A stretch of DNA of 64,000 bases from positions 107,150,893-107,214,892 of the forward strand of contig CM077594.1 of NCBI GenBank assembly GCA_039654915.1. Direction: 5' to 3'. Positions 1-12,698 of the stretch are shown in pieces (within the stretch, counting starts at the first letter, position 1; each line of letters starts with the position of its first letter). The translations under genes were made by a program, and so were the position numbers. The notes under the pieces are model-generated. The model worked only from the letters and a program-made list of their open reading frames with translations. It did no database searches and was not told the origin of the DNA. This stretch comes from Aquilaria yunnanensis (lineage: Eukaryota; Streptophyta; Magnoliopsida; Malvales; Thymelaeaceae).

Positions 1-1304
1 CCCTAACCCTATAACTATCTCTATCACCAGCACCTCATCTCCGTTGCCGCCCTCCTTCCATTCATGTTGTCCAATCTCTTTGCCGGTATTCAAGAAAGAG
101 AGAATCTAATTACAAAAAATTCTTGAAGTTTGTTAAAATTTACATTATTACTCTAAAATTTAAAAACTTGTTACTTTTAATGATTTCCTTTAGCTTTTTA
201 ACGGGTAGTGACATATGCATTCTTAATTTGAAACTTGAGTGGCATATCCAGCCTACTTTAAAATATTAGTGGGAGATTGGGCAAATAAATAAAAGTATAG
301 TGACATATCCGCGCCCCAAAACATCATTGGCAAATTTGAGATTTTTGTCCCATCAAATAAATAGAGTTAACACAAAAAAGATCTTCGTAATTGTAACGCC
401 CCCATATCCCACATAGGTGAATTGTGAAAAGCCTTATATGAATATATAGACTTCAATTTTAGAACATAAACACTTAGCGCTTATCTTTTTCATAAAGGAT
501 AGCCCATATGATGTGGGCAGATGTTCCGTTAACCGGTTCTGGACTTGAGTCATTATAGTAATAATTCACCATCAACTAACTAAATTCAAGCAATTTAACC
601 ATTATTCTTAGTCAAAACCTTAGAGCTGTTACCCGAAGTCCAATGTTCAATTAGCAGAACTAGTTTCAACCTGATTCCCAGGCAGTAATAATTCACCATC
701 AAATAACTAAATTCAAGCAATTCAACCATTATTCTTAGTCAGAACCTTAGAGCTGTTACCTAAAGTCCAATGTTCAATTACCAGAACTAGTTTCAACCTG
801 ATTCCCAGGCCGGTGTTCACCCTTACTTTGCTCATAACCATGCAAGAAATAATAAAGCAACTTAAAGAAATCCATACCAAGTATCATCTCAACCATGACA
901 GCACTGAAAACGTCACGTATCCGTCACGTATCTCCCATGTTCACTCTTGAACTCCCTTCCAAATGGTATTATGATGTGACAAGTTAAACACCAGAGCTGA
1001 AGCAGCGTCAGTTCGTTCACCATAGAACGAGGTTTCAGGACATTTGAGGTTTTGTGAGCATTTGAAACAATTAATCGGAGTTATTTTCCAGGTTCTTGAA
1101 GAAGAGTAAAAAAAAATATGATTCATTCTACTGCTCCAGAACACATAAAGCTTTTGTTGTTAAGACAACAGAATAGTTGGTGTATGTACAAGACCAACCT
1201 CGAGCTCAAAAGCAAACGATAAATACACAAAAATACAAAAAAAAAAAAAAAACATGTTTCTCGTATTTATGTACTTCAACATATATGGTTCACCATTCCA
1301 CCTT
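1..1304. other. Intergenic sequence downstream of DEG1
   Basis: No gene is recognised here. The first 1.3 kb is AT-rich and its open frames are short and unlike known proteins. It holds a 127-bp tandem duplication (557-810) and, at about 395-545, a stretch beginning TGTAACGCCCCCATATCCCA that resembles the start of a plant LTR, though no second LTR, primer site or target duplication was found. The part next to 1305 should be the 3' UTR of DEG1. Confidence 0.5.
557..810. repeat. 127-bp tandem duplication, two copies
   Basis: Copy 1 is 557-683 and copy 2 is 684-810. Both begin AGTAATAATTCACCATCAA and end CCTGATTCCCAGGC, with only a handful of substitutions. There is no coding frame. The high identity suggests a fairly recent local duplication. 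Confidence 0.85.
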
Positions 1305-4300
1305 TCATGATTCATCCGGCTTTGGCTCCAGAATTACGGGGATCTTCTCTTTGTGATCACCCCGCAACACCTCCACAATAACCTGTGTAAAAAGGAAAGA
1401 AGTCACTTCTGCAGGTTGTGCGATTCGCTCCAAAATCTGACAAACTATAACTACAACTCATAACATACCCTATCACCAACTTTGCATTGATCAAGAATTC
1501 TGTACAAATCACTGCCATTACTAACTTTCTTTCCATTTACAGCAGTTATTATATCGCCTAGAACAAGCCTACCATATGCATCGCGCTTAGTGGGTTGCAA
1601 GCCCTGCAAACAAATTTAAAAACCACGTGTAACTTAATGCTAAATTACACAAAATTCCATAGAGAACCACAAATGAAACTTGATGCAGAGAAGTGATAGA
1701 AAATCTCAAGTCATACCGCTTTCCCAGCTGGGCCCTCTGCAGGAGCATCTAATACAAGAACCCCGCTTACTCCCAACTGTTCTACAGACTGATCTGGTGC
1801 AAACTTAATACCTAAGATAGGCCTTGTTACCTTCCCATACTTTACTAACTGGTCAACAATGCCACCTACCTGGATATTTGGAGAGAAGAGGAGAAGATCA
1901 GACTTACACGTATGAGGTTATCTGATGGCGGAGGGTTAGGCCTCTGCCGACCACGTGGGCGGACCAGCGTGGTAGTATTGTCCCCCTGAACGGCGCATTA
2001 ACGGGCGGCACGGAGCCTTGAACCCGAGACCGTGGGGATTTTGTTCCTCTTAGAGAGGACGCGTCTAACCACTAGACGCCTAGTGGTCAGACGCGTCCTC
2101 TCTAAGAGGAACAAAATCCCCACGGTCTCGGGTTCAAGGCTCCGTGCCGCCCGTTAATGCGCCGTTCAGGGGGACAATACTACCACGCTGGTCCGCCCAC
2201 GTGGTCGGCAGAGGCCTAACCCTCCGCCATCATTATCCTCAAATGTCACTCAATTGCATGACATCCAAGTCAACCAATTAATCTGCAAATACAGAAATGC
2301 AAATATTCAACAATAACTCACTGTGTCAACTGGAATTGAGAAGCCAACACCAGATGATGCACCAGAAGGAGAATAAATAGCTGTATTTATTCCAATAAGG
2401 TTTCCCGAACTATCAAGAAGTGGGCCCCCACTGTTACCAGGATTAATTGCCGCATCTGTCTGTATAACATCCTGAATTGGACGACCAGTAGCAGCAGAAC
2501 TTATCTCTCTACGAAGCCCACTAAAGAAGATGAAAGATTCATCAGAATAATTGGATTCCACATATAATGAACCAAAACACAAATTGATATTGGGAAATAA
2601 CAGGGGGCCATCAATACCCGGCTGCGAGTATAAGTGGATTGGACTGGAGATGCACACGTGCAGTTTCTAGTAAACACAACTGCATTCATTTTCATAGAAC
2701 CGGGTATAGAACATCTGAGCATAATATAGTAGCTCTGAAATAAGGGGTACCATACTCCATTAGATGGTTAGCAACTAGTTTAGCTTTTGGTTATTTCAAA
2801 GTTTGGTAAATTAGCTAAAAATAAAATTGTAATAGGAGTACTATGTAATTACCTAGACATCCAAATTTGAATGTATGCAACTTCAACAAAAAAAAAGTTT
2901 GCAAATCCTATTGAAAAAAATTACTACCACAAAACAAAAAGAAAATACTGCCTTCACAACAACAAATACAGCCACTAATTTTTTTTTGTCAGAAAAGTTA
3001 TTAATTTTTATTTCTCTTTAGTTGAAGTCCCAAAAAGACAAAAAGTTTCCTCACTAAACTAAATTTTTATTTCTCCTCAGTCCAAGTTCTCAGTTGCCTC
3101 TCTCATCTCCTGTTCATCTTCTTCTTCCCACATTTACTGTTCATCTCTTATCTCTCAGTTCAACTCTTATCTTAGTTTCAATAGATTCTTTTTCCCACAT
3201 AATTGTTCGTTCCCACAACCCTCTCCTCTGTTTATTCTTGAATTAATTATAGGATAAACTTGTAATTTCTTATGCAAAAGCTTGAGAAGCTTAGAAACGT
3301 TCAGGAGAGGGAGCATTTCAAAATCCATGTTGTGTTTTTGAGCGTTTAGTGCTTGGAATTTGATTGTGGCAGCAAAGGAACAGGCTTTTTGGATACTTGG
3401 TGCTCCGAAGCGCATTTGGCGTTTGAAACACCCTCCCCAAACAGGCTGTTATGTGTTGGAAGTAGGTTGGTACTGATGATCAGAAATGCTTCCTTAATTA
3501 AAGAATCCTAAAAGGTCATGCAACAGGCCATACATTAAAAAGACTTAAATATCATGTCCATCGGAATGAACAGGGGGATAAGACTGGGGTGGATATATTG
3601 GAAGGCAAAATGTAGTTCTAGCTCGACATACTAACTCAACAGAAAAGCTGGTAGGTTTAAGCTTCTAACAGAAATGGCATAACAGAAAACTTCAGTCTGG
3701 ATCCATTCTTATTATCATGAAAAATAACCTTGCCTTTCATTTTCACTTGCCAAACACTGGAGCAGGCCTTCTAATAAATGACCAGTAAAAGGAGTTCCAG
3801 AAACTGTCAAAGAAGACTAGCAACTCTAGCAATTTAAATCTTTTACCTGATAACACCAGTTGTAAGCGTATGATCCAGTCCAAACTGCAATCCAAGGACC
3901 AAAAAGGAACAAAATGGCTATTTAATAAGCAGTTAAGCACAACTAACCAAATCAGGACAGATGAAAATGCAGTTCAAATGCATCAAGTAAGGCCTCTACC
4001 AGGCACATCTAAGCCAATCACAAGATCAAGTATAAACTTATACTCTGATTCATGTTAGAGCCTGTTTTGTGGGAAATCACTTGAGCCATACAAATCAGCA
4101 CGTTCATTATGTCAAATGATACAAGGCACTTAGCTTCAATTCTAGGGAAGCAAACCAGAAATTGCCCCATGGATTATAGCTATGTTATGATATTAACGAA
4201 CTTTAGAAATGGGTGTGGGTATGCTTACAGACGCTCTACAAAATCTCTTATGCAAAAAGAAGCCATACTAATTACCAAGCAAGCAGCCATGCAAATGCGT

Positions 4301-5812
4301 AATTCGGATGTGTTATATGCTTACAGGATTGCCAATTGCATACACTTTCTGACCAACAAGCAAATCAGCGGACACACCAATCGGAATGGGTCTTAATTTG
4401 TCTTTGGGTGCATCTACACGCAATACAGCAACATCTTTATCTTGGTCAAATCCAACAACCGTTGCATCGTAAGTTGACTGGTCAGCAAGTGTGACCCTAC
4501 ATGCCACCAGCCCAAGTTAAATAAAAAGAACTATAACACAAAGATCCAGTGTAGCAAGGCAAAAGCAATACAGAGAAGTGAACAGAAGCTTAGGTTTCAG
4601 AACTTCCTGGGGAATATAAATATACCACAAATGAGATGTGGTTTCCTTCCACATGCCACCAGTTTCTAATTCAATTAGTCATAACATGGGAAAACAAAAT
4701 GGAGGTCGTTTCCCTAACATTTGCTCATGCAACGATGCAGAAATAACCCAATTATAGTAAACAGTAGCTATTGAGGCATGGTTGTGTAACATCTGGAGCA
4801 AATGGTAAAGTATAGCTGATAAATCATTAATAGAAATGTTATTTTTAAACATATCTACTAAGAATCTGAAGGTGTAAAGAAAGGGCAAGACCAAACACGT
4901 GCATAAATGTATTTCTTTTTTTAGTTTAAATTGCTGCACACCTGCTTCTAAAGGCACTAGGCTTTTGTTGTGCGAGAATTTTTATCACTATGCTGGATCA
5001 AAGTGTTGCTATTCCATATGCAGAAATTAAAGTCACTATCATGCATGTATCGAGAAGTTAGAGTGCGAAAAAAAAAAAAGAAGAGGGAGGGGGGTCGCAA
5101 ACCTACAACACTTTCAAGCAATCGCAGTTAAAAGATTCAAGAACAAAGCAAAGGAGGAATCAAACCTGAGATCAGAAGCGCCCCGAATGACATGATAATT
5201 TGTGACAATGTGACCCTCCCTATCCCACACAAAGCCGGAACCGGACCCTTGTGGCACTTCCAGCACATCCAACGTGAACGCGTCCTGCCTAAATCAAATC
5301 CAAGAATCACTCCTAAAAGCCAGCAAGGTCAAAAACCTAATCATCGAATTTCTCAAATAGCTCATAGTCGCCCATCACCTAACAGCCAAGTTAGTGATGT
5401 AAACAACAGATGGAGTATTCTCCTGGAAGAGGCGAACCGTAGCGACCTCGTCGGACTGCAACTTCCGCGGAGTGGTGACCACGAATGCCGAGGCGGGACC
5501 AACGTCGGCGATTGCGAGGGAAAACGATAGAGCGACGGATGTGCAGAGGAGAAGAAGCGAATCGATAGCCGCAGAGAAGAATGAATTGTTGGTCCTGTTA
5601 TGGTCGTCCCCGTGGGAGTGAGAGCAAGATGTTGAGGAGAGACGTTTGTGATGGAGATGGAGGAGGCTTGGGGAGATGGGTTTTGGCTTTCCATGGAGGA
5701 AGATGGAATTAGTCACTGGCAATTTGGATATTCGGTTTGGCGAGCGAGAAAATGAGGACGACGATGAAGGAGAGTTGAGGAAGAGTGTGGAAAGGAGCGC
5801 GTTAGCTGCCAT
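1305..5812 (-). CDS. DEG1: DEG1 chloroplast serine protease (Do-like 1, HtrA family)
   Basis: ATP-independent HtrA-type serine endoprotease of the thylakoid lumen that degrades damaged photosystem proteins and acts as a chaperone. Eight exons in transcript order: 5812-5379, 5288-5166, 4496-4325, 3884-3847, 2520-2322, 1869-1717, 1603-1469, 1382-1305. All have GT-AG borders and join in frame to 443 codons, close to Arabidopsis DEG1 (439). Residues 1-60 are a Ser-rich transit peptide, followed by a hydrophobic lumen-targeting segment (about 80-105). The catalytic triad is visible: His177 (TNYHVIRG), Asp207 ([12 protein letters not shown]) and Ser286 (NPGNSGGPL). One PDZ domain occupies about 345-435 and the protein ends in EPKPDES. 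The start ATG at 5812 is the first in frame and opens the transit peptide. The intron between exons 5 and 6 carries a 310-bp palindrome. Identity is based on near residue-for-residue recognition of the family. Confidence 0.95.
1923..2232. repeat. 310-bp near-perfect palindrome of head-to-head tRNA-like (SINE-like) units inside a DEG1 intron
   Basis: The arms 1923-2077 and 2078-2232 are reverse complements over 155 bp with two mismatched pairs (2067/2088 and 2076/2079). The sequence is GC-rich, unlike the surrounding AT-rich intron. Reading outward from the centre, each arm has a box-A-like TAGTGGTCAGACGC and about 40 bp later a box-B-like GGTTCAAGGCT, as in tRNA-derived SINE heads. TTATC lies directly outside both ends (1918-1922 and 2233-2237), consistent with a 5-bp target duplication. 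It could be two inverted SINE copies or a single fold-back element; the family is not recognised. Confidence 0.8.
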
Positions 5813-7782
5813 TTTTTTCCCCCTCCTTTTCAGGGAAAGATTGTTGGCTATGTCATCTTTTATTGGGCAGCAGCATTTTGATTGGAGGATGATGGATCAT
5901 GGCTACTACTCTGGATGCTGGCTGGGCTGCCGTACGTGCCAGTGGAGGCTACTTGTTCCTTATAAATTATTTGAGTGCTTATTGTTAATTTTGTGAATAT
6001 ACGAGGGGTTTACTGGTCGTTTTAGCCAGAGAATCCTAAACGTCCAGGCCCACATAAGGGAGAAAAAAAACACAAACAAAGAATTGGGGCTACCAAAAAA
6101 TAAAGAGGTAGTCCAGGAGGAGGAGGATCCAGAACCTCCTCGACGAATACAAGCCCGCGTCCTAGCCCGGGAGAGAGAGAGAGAGGGAGAGGAACAATTA
6201 ACAAAATATTCAATCCTTCCCGAAAAGTTTATAACATTGGCTTGAGCACAGATATTAAAGTTTATAAAATTTATGTAATATTTTTTATTTTTGTCTCCAT
6301 GAAAATGTAATAACTAAATTGACACATTCAGACTTTAGTAACTCACTTGAAAAGTTCATCAAAGTTTTGGGTCACTTTGCAACTTCTTAAGAAAATATGA
6401 ACTAAAACGAACATTTTTTAGTATAGGGACCAAATTGTGATTTCATAGGAAATTAGGACTATAATGAATGTTGAAATGAGGGCAACATCAATAAACTAAC
6501 TATAAAAAACCATCAAATATAAGAATATTGCAAATTTTTTTACCACCCAAATTATTGTAAGAAAATTGAGTTAGAAGAGTGATTTGTTTACATTTAAATT
6601 GCGTTTGAGTTTGGGAGGATTTTTTACGAAATTTGAGGAGGTTGTTTCAAATTTCAATATATAATAGGGAAAAGGGTAAGGTTGTATACCAACCGAACAA
6701 ATGCGAACAAATTTTGTTCTTATTCATTCATTTAACTTTAAACAAACGTGAATGTGAACAAAAACAATACACACACACACACATACATTTTCTTTATTCA
6801 CATTTATTTGTTTATATATGAATGTATTCATGTCCGTTTATTAACAATAACATTATCATGAACTAAACGACATATTCATGAACACCATTAAATGAATATA
6901 TTTGTAAATAATATAAATAAATGTGTTTGTAACTAACATAAACAAACATAAACAAATAACCAAATGAACGAAAAAAAATAAAATATTAGGAATAAATGGA
7001 CTTATAAAAAAATAAATAAATGTGTAAAGGAACAAAAATAAACTAAACTATTTTTTAACATAAACGAACAAACGACACTTAGTTCGTTTATGTTACTATA
7101 ACCTTTTGAAGTGGATGTGAGCAAGATAACTTTGCAAACTAACAATGAAGAGATTTATCTAGGGTGATCACCACTCTATTTAAATAGAAAAAATAACAAA
7201 ATTGAAATTTTTTTGTTTGGTGCTGTTAGCTTTTTTGTTCAATTTTTGGTTGGAATTGAATACGATAAATTTCGATTTTAGGTGGACTATAGCCTGTTAA
7301 TTTGGCAACGAAATAAAGTGAAATATTGTTTCCTTATATATTTAGATTTTACTATAGAGAAGGTTAAATTAAATTTACGTACAATTTACCCATACACTTA
7401 TTGTTCTGGGCCACACACATCAATAACCCTAAGCACACGCATGCAACAGTCACCAATGGGAATGACTCTCCATCACCACATTAGACTAGATGATGACGGC
7501 AACACACAGAGCCGTTCACATACCATTGACCTATATGATAAAATCCAGCTATAGGGTACGAGTTGAAGGCAGTAAGAAGTATATATTTTTCCATCAAGAT
7601 TCTTTAGAAATAGATCATTTTATCATCGGCATTCAAACAGAATGTCGTCAACTGCAGCAAATGATTCATTTGGTCATGGTAGTCCTGTAAAGTTTGGTCA
7701 TGGTAGGCTTATACTTGAAGCCAGTTGATATATTGAAACGGAGGGAAAGAAACAGATGAAAGGATGCTTATCTTGTGATTTC
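5813..7782. other. Intergenic: DEG1 upstream region, then AT-rich spacer
   Basis: The first few hundred bases lie upstream of DEG1 and should hold its promoter. A CCAAT-like motif is seen on the minus strand near 5862, but no clear TATA box could be assigned. From 6220 on, the sequence is AT-rich with no recognised gene. The stretch 6690-7100 is rich in GAACAAA/GTTCGTTT motifs like the element at 26710-27270, and its ends (AAGGTTGTA... and ...TACTATAACCTTTT) are weakly inverted, so it may be a related decayed element. Confidence 0.4.
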
Positions 7783-8521
7783 CACTACTAAAATATAGGA
7801 CTTTACCAACTGCCATTTACCAATGTGCAGCAGTTGATAAATGGCAGTTGGTATTCGATACGTTGGAAAATTTTTTACCAACGCACAACTAATAACACGT
7901 TAGTAAATTCCAACGTGTAGACGTTGATAAAATACACGTTGGTAATTACCAACGGTCATGAAAAGGACTTGGTTTCCATCGCATAGTTATAGTTACCAAC
8001 TGCCAGCCGTTGGTAACTTACCAACGGCTGGCAATTGGTAAGCATTTGGTAACTTACCAACTTCCGGTAGTTGGTAACTACCAACTGCCGGAAGTTGGTA
8101 AGGTAGTTGTTATGAAGCCGTTGGTAATGACCAACTTGCAAGTTGGTAATTAACAACGCGCGCAAGTTGGTAAGTTCCCCATTTGCATGTTGGTAATGTA
8201 TATTAAACGTTCCAAGTTTCGGTTGTTTCGTATTTTTTCCCGTTTCAATCCACATTCAAAATAAAAATACCAATTCAAAAGTACGTCCAGCTTTACTCAG
8301 CAATAAACATTACACAGCTATACCAACGTAATTAAAATATAATATTCTCAAATACAGCATAATTAAAACAATAACAGATATGTCTAAAAGAAAGCATTCA
8401 ACATTCAACGCCTTACACATTTCAGAAATATCAAGTCAGTCTTATTTAGGTCTAAAAATTATTATGTCTAGGGCTTTAACACAAGAACTTTGGAAATGCG
8501 CTAACCTGTTGATGACGCCCA

Positions 8522-8605
8522 TCACGGAGTCCCGACTATCTCTTCATCCTCTGAGTCCGAGTCATCAGGATAATGTGGAACTGGTTGACCAACTGGTTTT
8601 AGGTC
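8522..8605 (-). pseudogene. Acidic C-terminal tail of a CACTA TNPA-like protein, fragment
   Basis: On the minus strand this frame reads a proline-rich stretch, then DDSDSEDEEIVGTP and a stop (8524-8522). The position, orientation and acidic end match the 104-residue reading frame of the related CACTA element at 43953-44267, which ends in a run of Asp. No upstream exon could be found, so this is a remnant. The protein family is inferred from the context inside the transposon. Confidence 0.45.
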
Positions 8606-8639
8606 TTAGTGTTTAATTTATGGTTACGGGTTTGTGTAT

Positions 8640-8815
8640 TTTGGGTTTAATTTATGATATTAGGGTTTTAGGGACAATATTTAGGGTTTGGGATTTAAGG
8701 TTAATTAATGGTATATCAAGTTTAGGGTTTTACATCTTTGGGTTTAATTGAGAGTTTAGGGATATAGAATGTGGATTTAGGGTTTAATTAATTATTAAGG
8801 TTTGGGATTTATTCT
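8640..8815 (+). repeat. Degenerate telomere-like TTTAGGG motifs
   Basis: The motif TTTAGGG or TTAGGGTTT recurs about six times, mixed with GGTTTAATT units, over 175 bp inside CACTA copy 1. The units are neither head-to-tail nor in register, so this is probably chance enrichment in an AT/TG-rich transposon interior. A GT microsatellite follows at 8944-8968. Confidence 0.4.
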
Positions 8816-10391
8816 TATGATTCTTACTTCCTTGTATATGATATCATGTCTTTATTAAATTTAATTTTTGAAATTATGTTTATAGAGAAAATTTCATGAA
8901 CTTATATATATTTATGATTGTACCAAATATATAATTATATTCATGTGTGTGTGTGTGTGTGTGTGTGTAATTATATATTTATATGTACGGGGAATGCTGG
9001 TTATATAGCAATGATAATTCAATTAAAAAAATTAAATGATGGACGATAAATAATTAAGTAATTATTCATGACACTTTTGTTAAGGTATTAAAGTAAAAGG
9101 TAGAACTATAATTTTGTTAAGGATGCAGGATTGAGTGTAAATTAAGTTTAGGTATTAAAAAACTATGTCTAATTAGACATATGTTTACCATATAATAATT
9201 ATTAACCAGCCTAGTGCCATTTCAGCGAGACATTCTTCAATTTCATTTCCTTTTTTTTTCACACATTCTTTGTTTGTTTTTGTTAATTTCCCTATTTTTT
9301 GGCACATAATAAATCTTTTTATTTATCCTTTTAAAATACATGAATAAAAAAATAGACAAATAAATCAACAACAAAAAATGTACAAATGAACATTACAAAT
9401 TATTTACTATTTTAAATTATACTAAATAATTGCGCACATAAATATACTACCTAAACAAATCACTTAAAACTAATAATTTCATATTTTATAATTAATCCCA
9501 AAAATAAACAAAAAATTGTAAGAAAATGCACATAAATTTGCAATTGTAATGGGTAACCTAAAAACTAAATCTCCAACCAAATACAACACAAAATAACAAA
9601 TATTGCACATATTTCAAACCAAATTAACATGTAATAATCCAGAAATGCGTATTTATTGGGGAAAAATTTGAAAAAATACAAAATAAACGCGGTTACCTCA
9701 AATCAAAATGTTTACTTCCTTCAAATACCTCCAAATAACTTCAATCCTGCAATAAAAACCAAAATCTTCAACCCATTATCAAGCAAGAAGCTCAAATAGG
9801 GAGAAATACCGAAAAAAAAATTGAAAAATTCTCGGAAAAAAAGTTAACTAACCTTCAGATCGTGGAAAACGACACCAGATCCACGCATTTGCGACCTTGA
9901 AGAAGCTGTTTCGGCCCCCAATCGACGACTCCACGTGAATGTGTGTGATGTGCGAAGAAGACGAGTCACAGTGGAGAGAGAGGGGTGTTTGAGTCGCAAC
10001 GAGGAAGACGACTGGTGCTGGGGGGTGGGGAATTTAAAAACAACTTTTCCAACGGCCTTAGCCGTTGGAAACCTAAGGCCGAAACGCACCGTTTCATTAA
10101 TCAGCTTCCAACGATTGAAGCCGTTGGTGAATGTACAGGACCTTTGTTTTTTCCAACAGCTTAAGCCGTTGGAAAGATTACATATTCATTTTCCTAATTA
10201 TTGTATATCTTTTCCAACGTGTGACAGTAGAAACCTATTCCAACGGTCACAACCGTTGACAAAAAAAAAAAAATTAAGCACCAACGCGTGCACGTTGGGA
10301 AATTTTTACCAACGGTTCTACACGTTGGTAATTACCAACGGCTTGACCGTTGGTAATAAAACAGTTGGAAAAGAGGGATTTTTTAGTAGTG

Positions 10392-11194
10392 TTCCTGTTT
10401 TGTAGTATCCCTTGTATGCCCTCCTTGTGTTTGATTCAAGGTAGCATCCCGCTCCCAGTTGCTTGGCTAATTACCCGTAGCTCTGCAAAACTAGGTGCAA
10501 CGTGTAGCCAAATGGATGAAAGTTTTACTTGAAAGAGCTGTGAGCATAGAGCAAGGATGGAAGTTTAGTGTTTTTTCTATTGATGAAGCAATAGTTGAGA
10601 TTGATCCAATAAGGTCTTATCCAATTTTTTTGGTTAATTTGATTTGAACCAAACCGAACAAAGTTTAAGTTTGATTCTATAGCCAATTTGATCTATTCCA
10701 TTTCTTATCATTTGAAACTAAAAACGGAAGAAACCAACTAAATCGATTTGATTTAATTTAAGAAAATCAAATGTTTGCTCCTAGATTTATGAATTTTTGA
10801 ATGCTTGTTATTTCTACACACAACGGAAAAAGGTTCCAATGCTGTTATATTGTGCTATTTATTGTTTGATCAATTTATGCTCATACCTAATATACATATT
10901 TTAAGGTGAATTGCACTTTTCTGAGGCTGTATAGGGAAATGACAATTTCCAAACAGTATTGGGTGTGTGAAAGTTATGCTTATACTCGGCGAAAGTAGGT
11001 TTTTGTTTGTTGTACTACATTTAGTTCAGTTATAGTTCATGACATTCTGGTTCTAAAAGAAAATTAAATCATAGAATTCAAATATTTCACAAATGCAATG
11101 CAAGGCAATGAAAATTTAAAAAAAAAATTCTCTAATTGTCCTTTAAAAAGTTAAAACAAAAATAAATAAATAAAAATGCTAACCATTTTAAAAA
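10392..11194. other. Intergenic, nothing recognised
   Basis: AT-rich sequence between a CACTA element and a MITE-like element. No splice-supported coding frame, RNA gene or repeat structure was seen. Confidence 0.4.
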
Positions 11195-11617
11195 ATTTTA
11201 CACCCTTAGGTTTATATGAAATTACACTTTACCCCCCATGTTTCAAAAGTACACTTTACCCCTATCTTTTTAACATATTCCTACATCAACTTCTAAAAAT
11301 TTAATTTAAACATTGCAGTAGTTATTTTCTTGTAATTTTAATCTATATTATATTTTTTTATGATTAATGGATATCTTAAATTATTAGTTTTTTTTTTTGT
11401 AAATGAAAAACTATATTTTTTTAAATTTCAATCAACTGTAAAAAAAATATTATACAGATTGAAATTATTTGAAGATGAGTGCCATACATTATAAATTAAG
11501 ATTTTAGAAGTTACTGTTGGACTGTATTAAAAAGGTAAGGGCATATTGTATATTTCTAAAATAGGAGGAGTAACGTATAATTTCACATAAATCTCATAAG
11601 GTAAATTGTAATTATCA
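11195..11617. mobile_element. MITE-like element with about 85-bp diverged terminal inverted repeats
   Basis: The left end (from about 11197: TTACACCCTTAGGTTTATAT, then GAAATTACACTTTACC) is matched by the reverse complement of the right end (about 11530-11615: AATTTACCTTATGAGATTTA, then TGTGAAATTATACGTTAC). The similarity runs about 85 bp with scattered substitutions. The centre is short and non-coding. Size and structure fit a miniature inverted-repeat element; the superfamily and target duplication were not resolved. Confidence 0.6.
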
Positions 11618-11787
11618 CAAAATTTGTACAAAACTGTGACATACTAACATTTTACTTTGTTGAAACTTCTATCTCGGAACATCACTTGTGAAACTGGACC
11701 TTTAAAGTGACAGTGATGAACTATTCACTTTGTTGATAAAAATGGTCAGAAAATCTTGTTGCTACTGTAACTTTGATTATTTAGAGG

Positions 11788-12697
11788 ATGAATAAGGCTT
11801 ACGTGCACTTGGTGCATGTTCTATGTGTTTTTTTTTATTGGATATGTTCTTTTATAAATACTTTGGGTTCTTTCATGCATTACCATTTGTTATTTTTTAG
11901 TTTCTATATGTTCTCATTAATTTCTAAACCATTCTCATCTTTTTTATTATTCTATCATCGAACAATATTTGTTCTTTTATTCTGGACCAATTATTACTTA
12001 TTATTTGTCTAACATAACTTTATATGAAAAAATATATACATTGTATAATACATGAATGCACACACACACACACACTCACTTAGTGTAAAATAACATATTT
12101 GATGTTCTATTTGTTCTTACACTTGGGGTTCTCATTCTTTTTTTTTTTTATGTTCCTTTTTCAGTTCTTATATTTTTTTTACGCATTGTTATTTATTTTC
12201 TTAGAAATTTGTTCTTTTGTTTCAGTTCTTCTTTTATTTTCATATATTTTTATGCATTGTTTTTTGTTCTTTTGCAAGTTTGTTTTTTTCAGTTCTTATA
12301 TGTTTTTTTTATTTCTGTTCTTTTATAGTTTTTATATGTTCCTTTGATGTATTGTTATTTGTTCTTTTATTAGTTTTATATGTTATTTTATTAGTTATTA
12401 TTTAATATTTTATTATGTTTGTTATTTTATTAAAAACCAAAGAGGTGCAAGGAAAACAAAAGTAAAATTTTAAAAATGGGAAAACAAAAAAAGGAGAAAA
12501 TGAAAAAAAATCAAAAAGTGAAAAACAAAAGGAGCAACAAAATTTGGAGGAAAAAAAAGAAACAAAAAATGAAAAAACGGTTTGCAAAAAAAAAAAAAAA
12601 AAGAGAAACTGAAAATTAAAAGAGAGAGAAACACGAAAGAAAGAAACATGCAAAAAAGCAACAACAAAAAGAAAGAGAAAAAAAAAAGTAAAAAAAA
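11788..12697. repeat. Strand-asymmetric low-complexity block: T-rich, then A/G-rich
   Basis: From 11820 to 12420 the plus strand is dominated by T with recurring GTTCTTTT and ATGTTC units. From 12430 to 12697 it switches to A with G. The open frames here translate into Phe-rich or Lys-rich low-complexity peptides and are not genes. A short CA microsatellite lies at about 12058-12076. Confidence 0.6.
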
Positions 12698-12698
12698 G

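Larger units (their letters stand above)
7783..10391. mobile_element. Non-autonomous CACTA (En/Spm) transposon, copy 1
   Basis: The left end is CACTACTAAAATATAG (7783) and the right end is GGATTTTTTAGTAGTG (ending 10391), which are inverted CACTA termini. The trinucleotide TTC flanks both sides (7780-7782 and 10392-10394), matching the 3-bp target duplication of this superfamily. The first about 400 bp and last about 350 bp are packed with short inverted and direct motifs such as ACCAACTGCC and CCAACGGC/GCCGTTGG, typical of transposase-binding subterminal repeats. The interior is AT-rich and lacks a full transposase; only an acidic C-terminal tail fragment remains (8522-8605, minus). It is 2609 bp and shares interior sequence with the element at 43326-47149, so the two are one family. 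Confidence 0.9.

Noticed and set aside
1..20. CCCTAACCCTATAAC at the window start looks like telomere repeat
   Set aside because: Only about one and a half units, no array follows.
5192..5996. Plus-strand frames of 106 and 112 codons over DEG1 exon 1
   Set aside because: They are antisense to well-supported DEG1 coding exons and match nothing.
8380..8616. Plus-strand 78-codon frame inside CACTA copy 1
   Set aside because: It is antisense to the acidic transposon tail fragment, with no domain.
9935..10405. 156-codon plus-strand frame
   Set aside because: It runs through the CACTA subterminal repeats and past the transposon end; the peptide is translated repeat motif.
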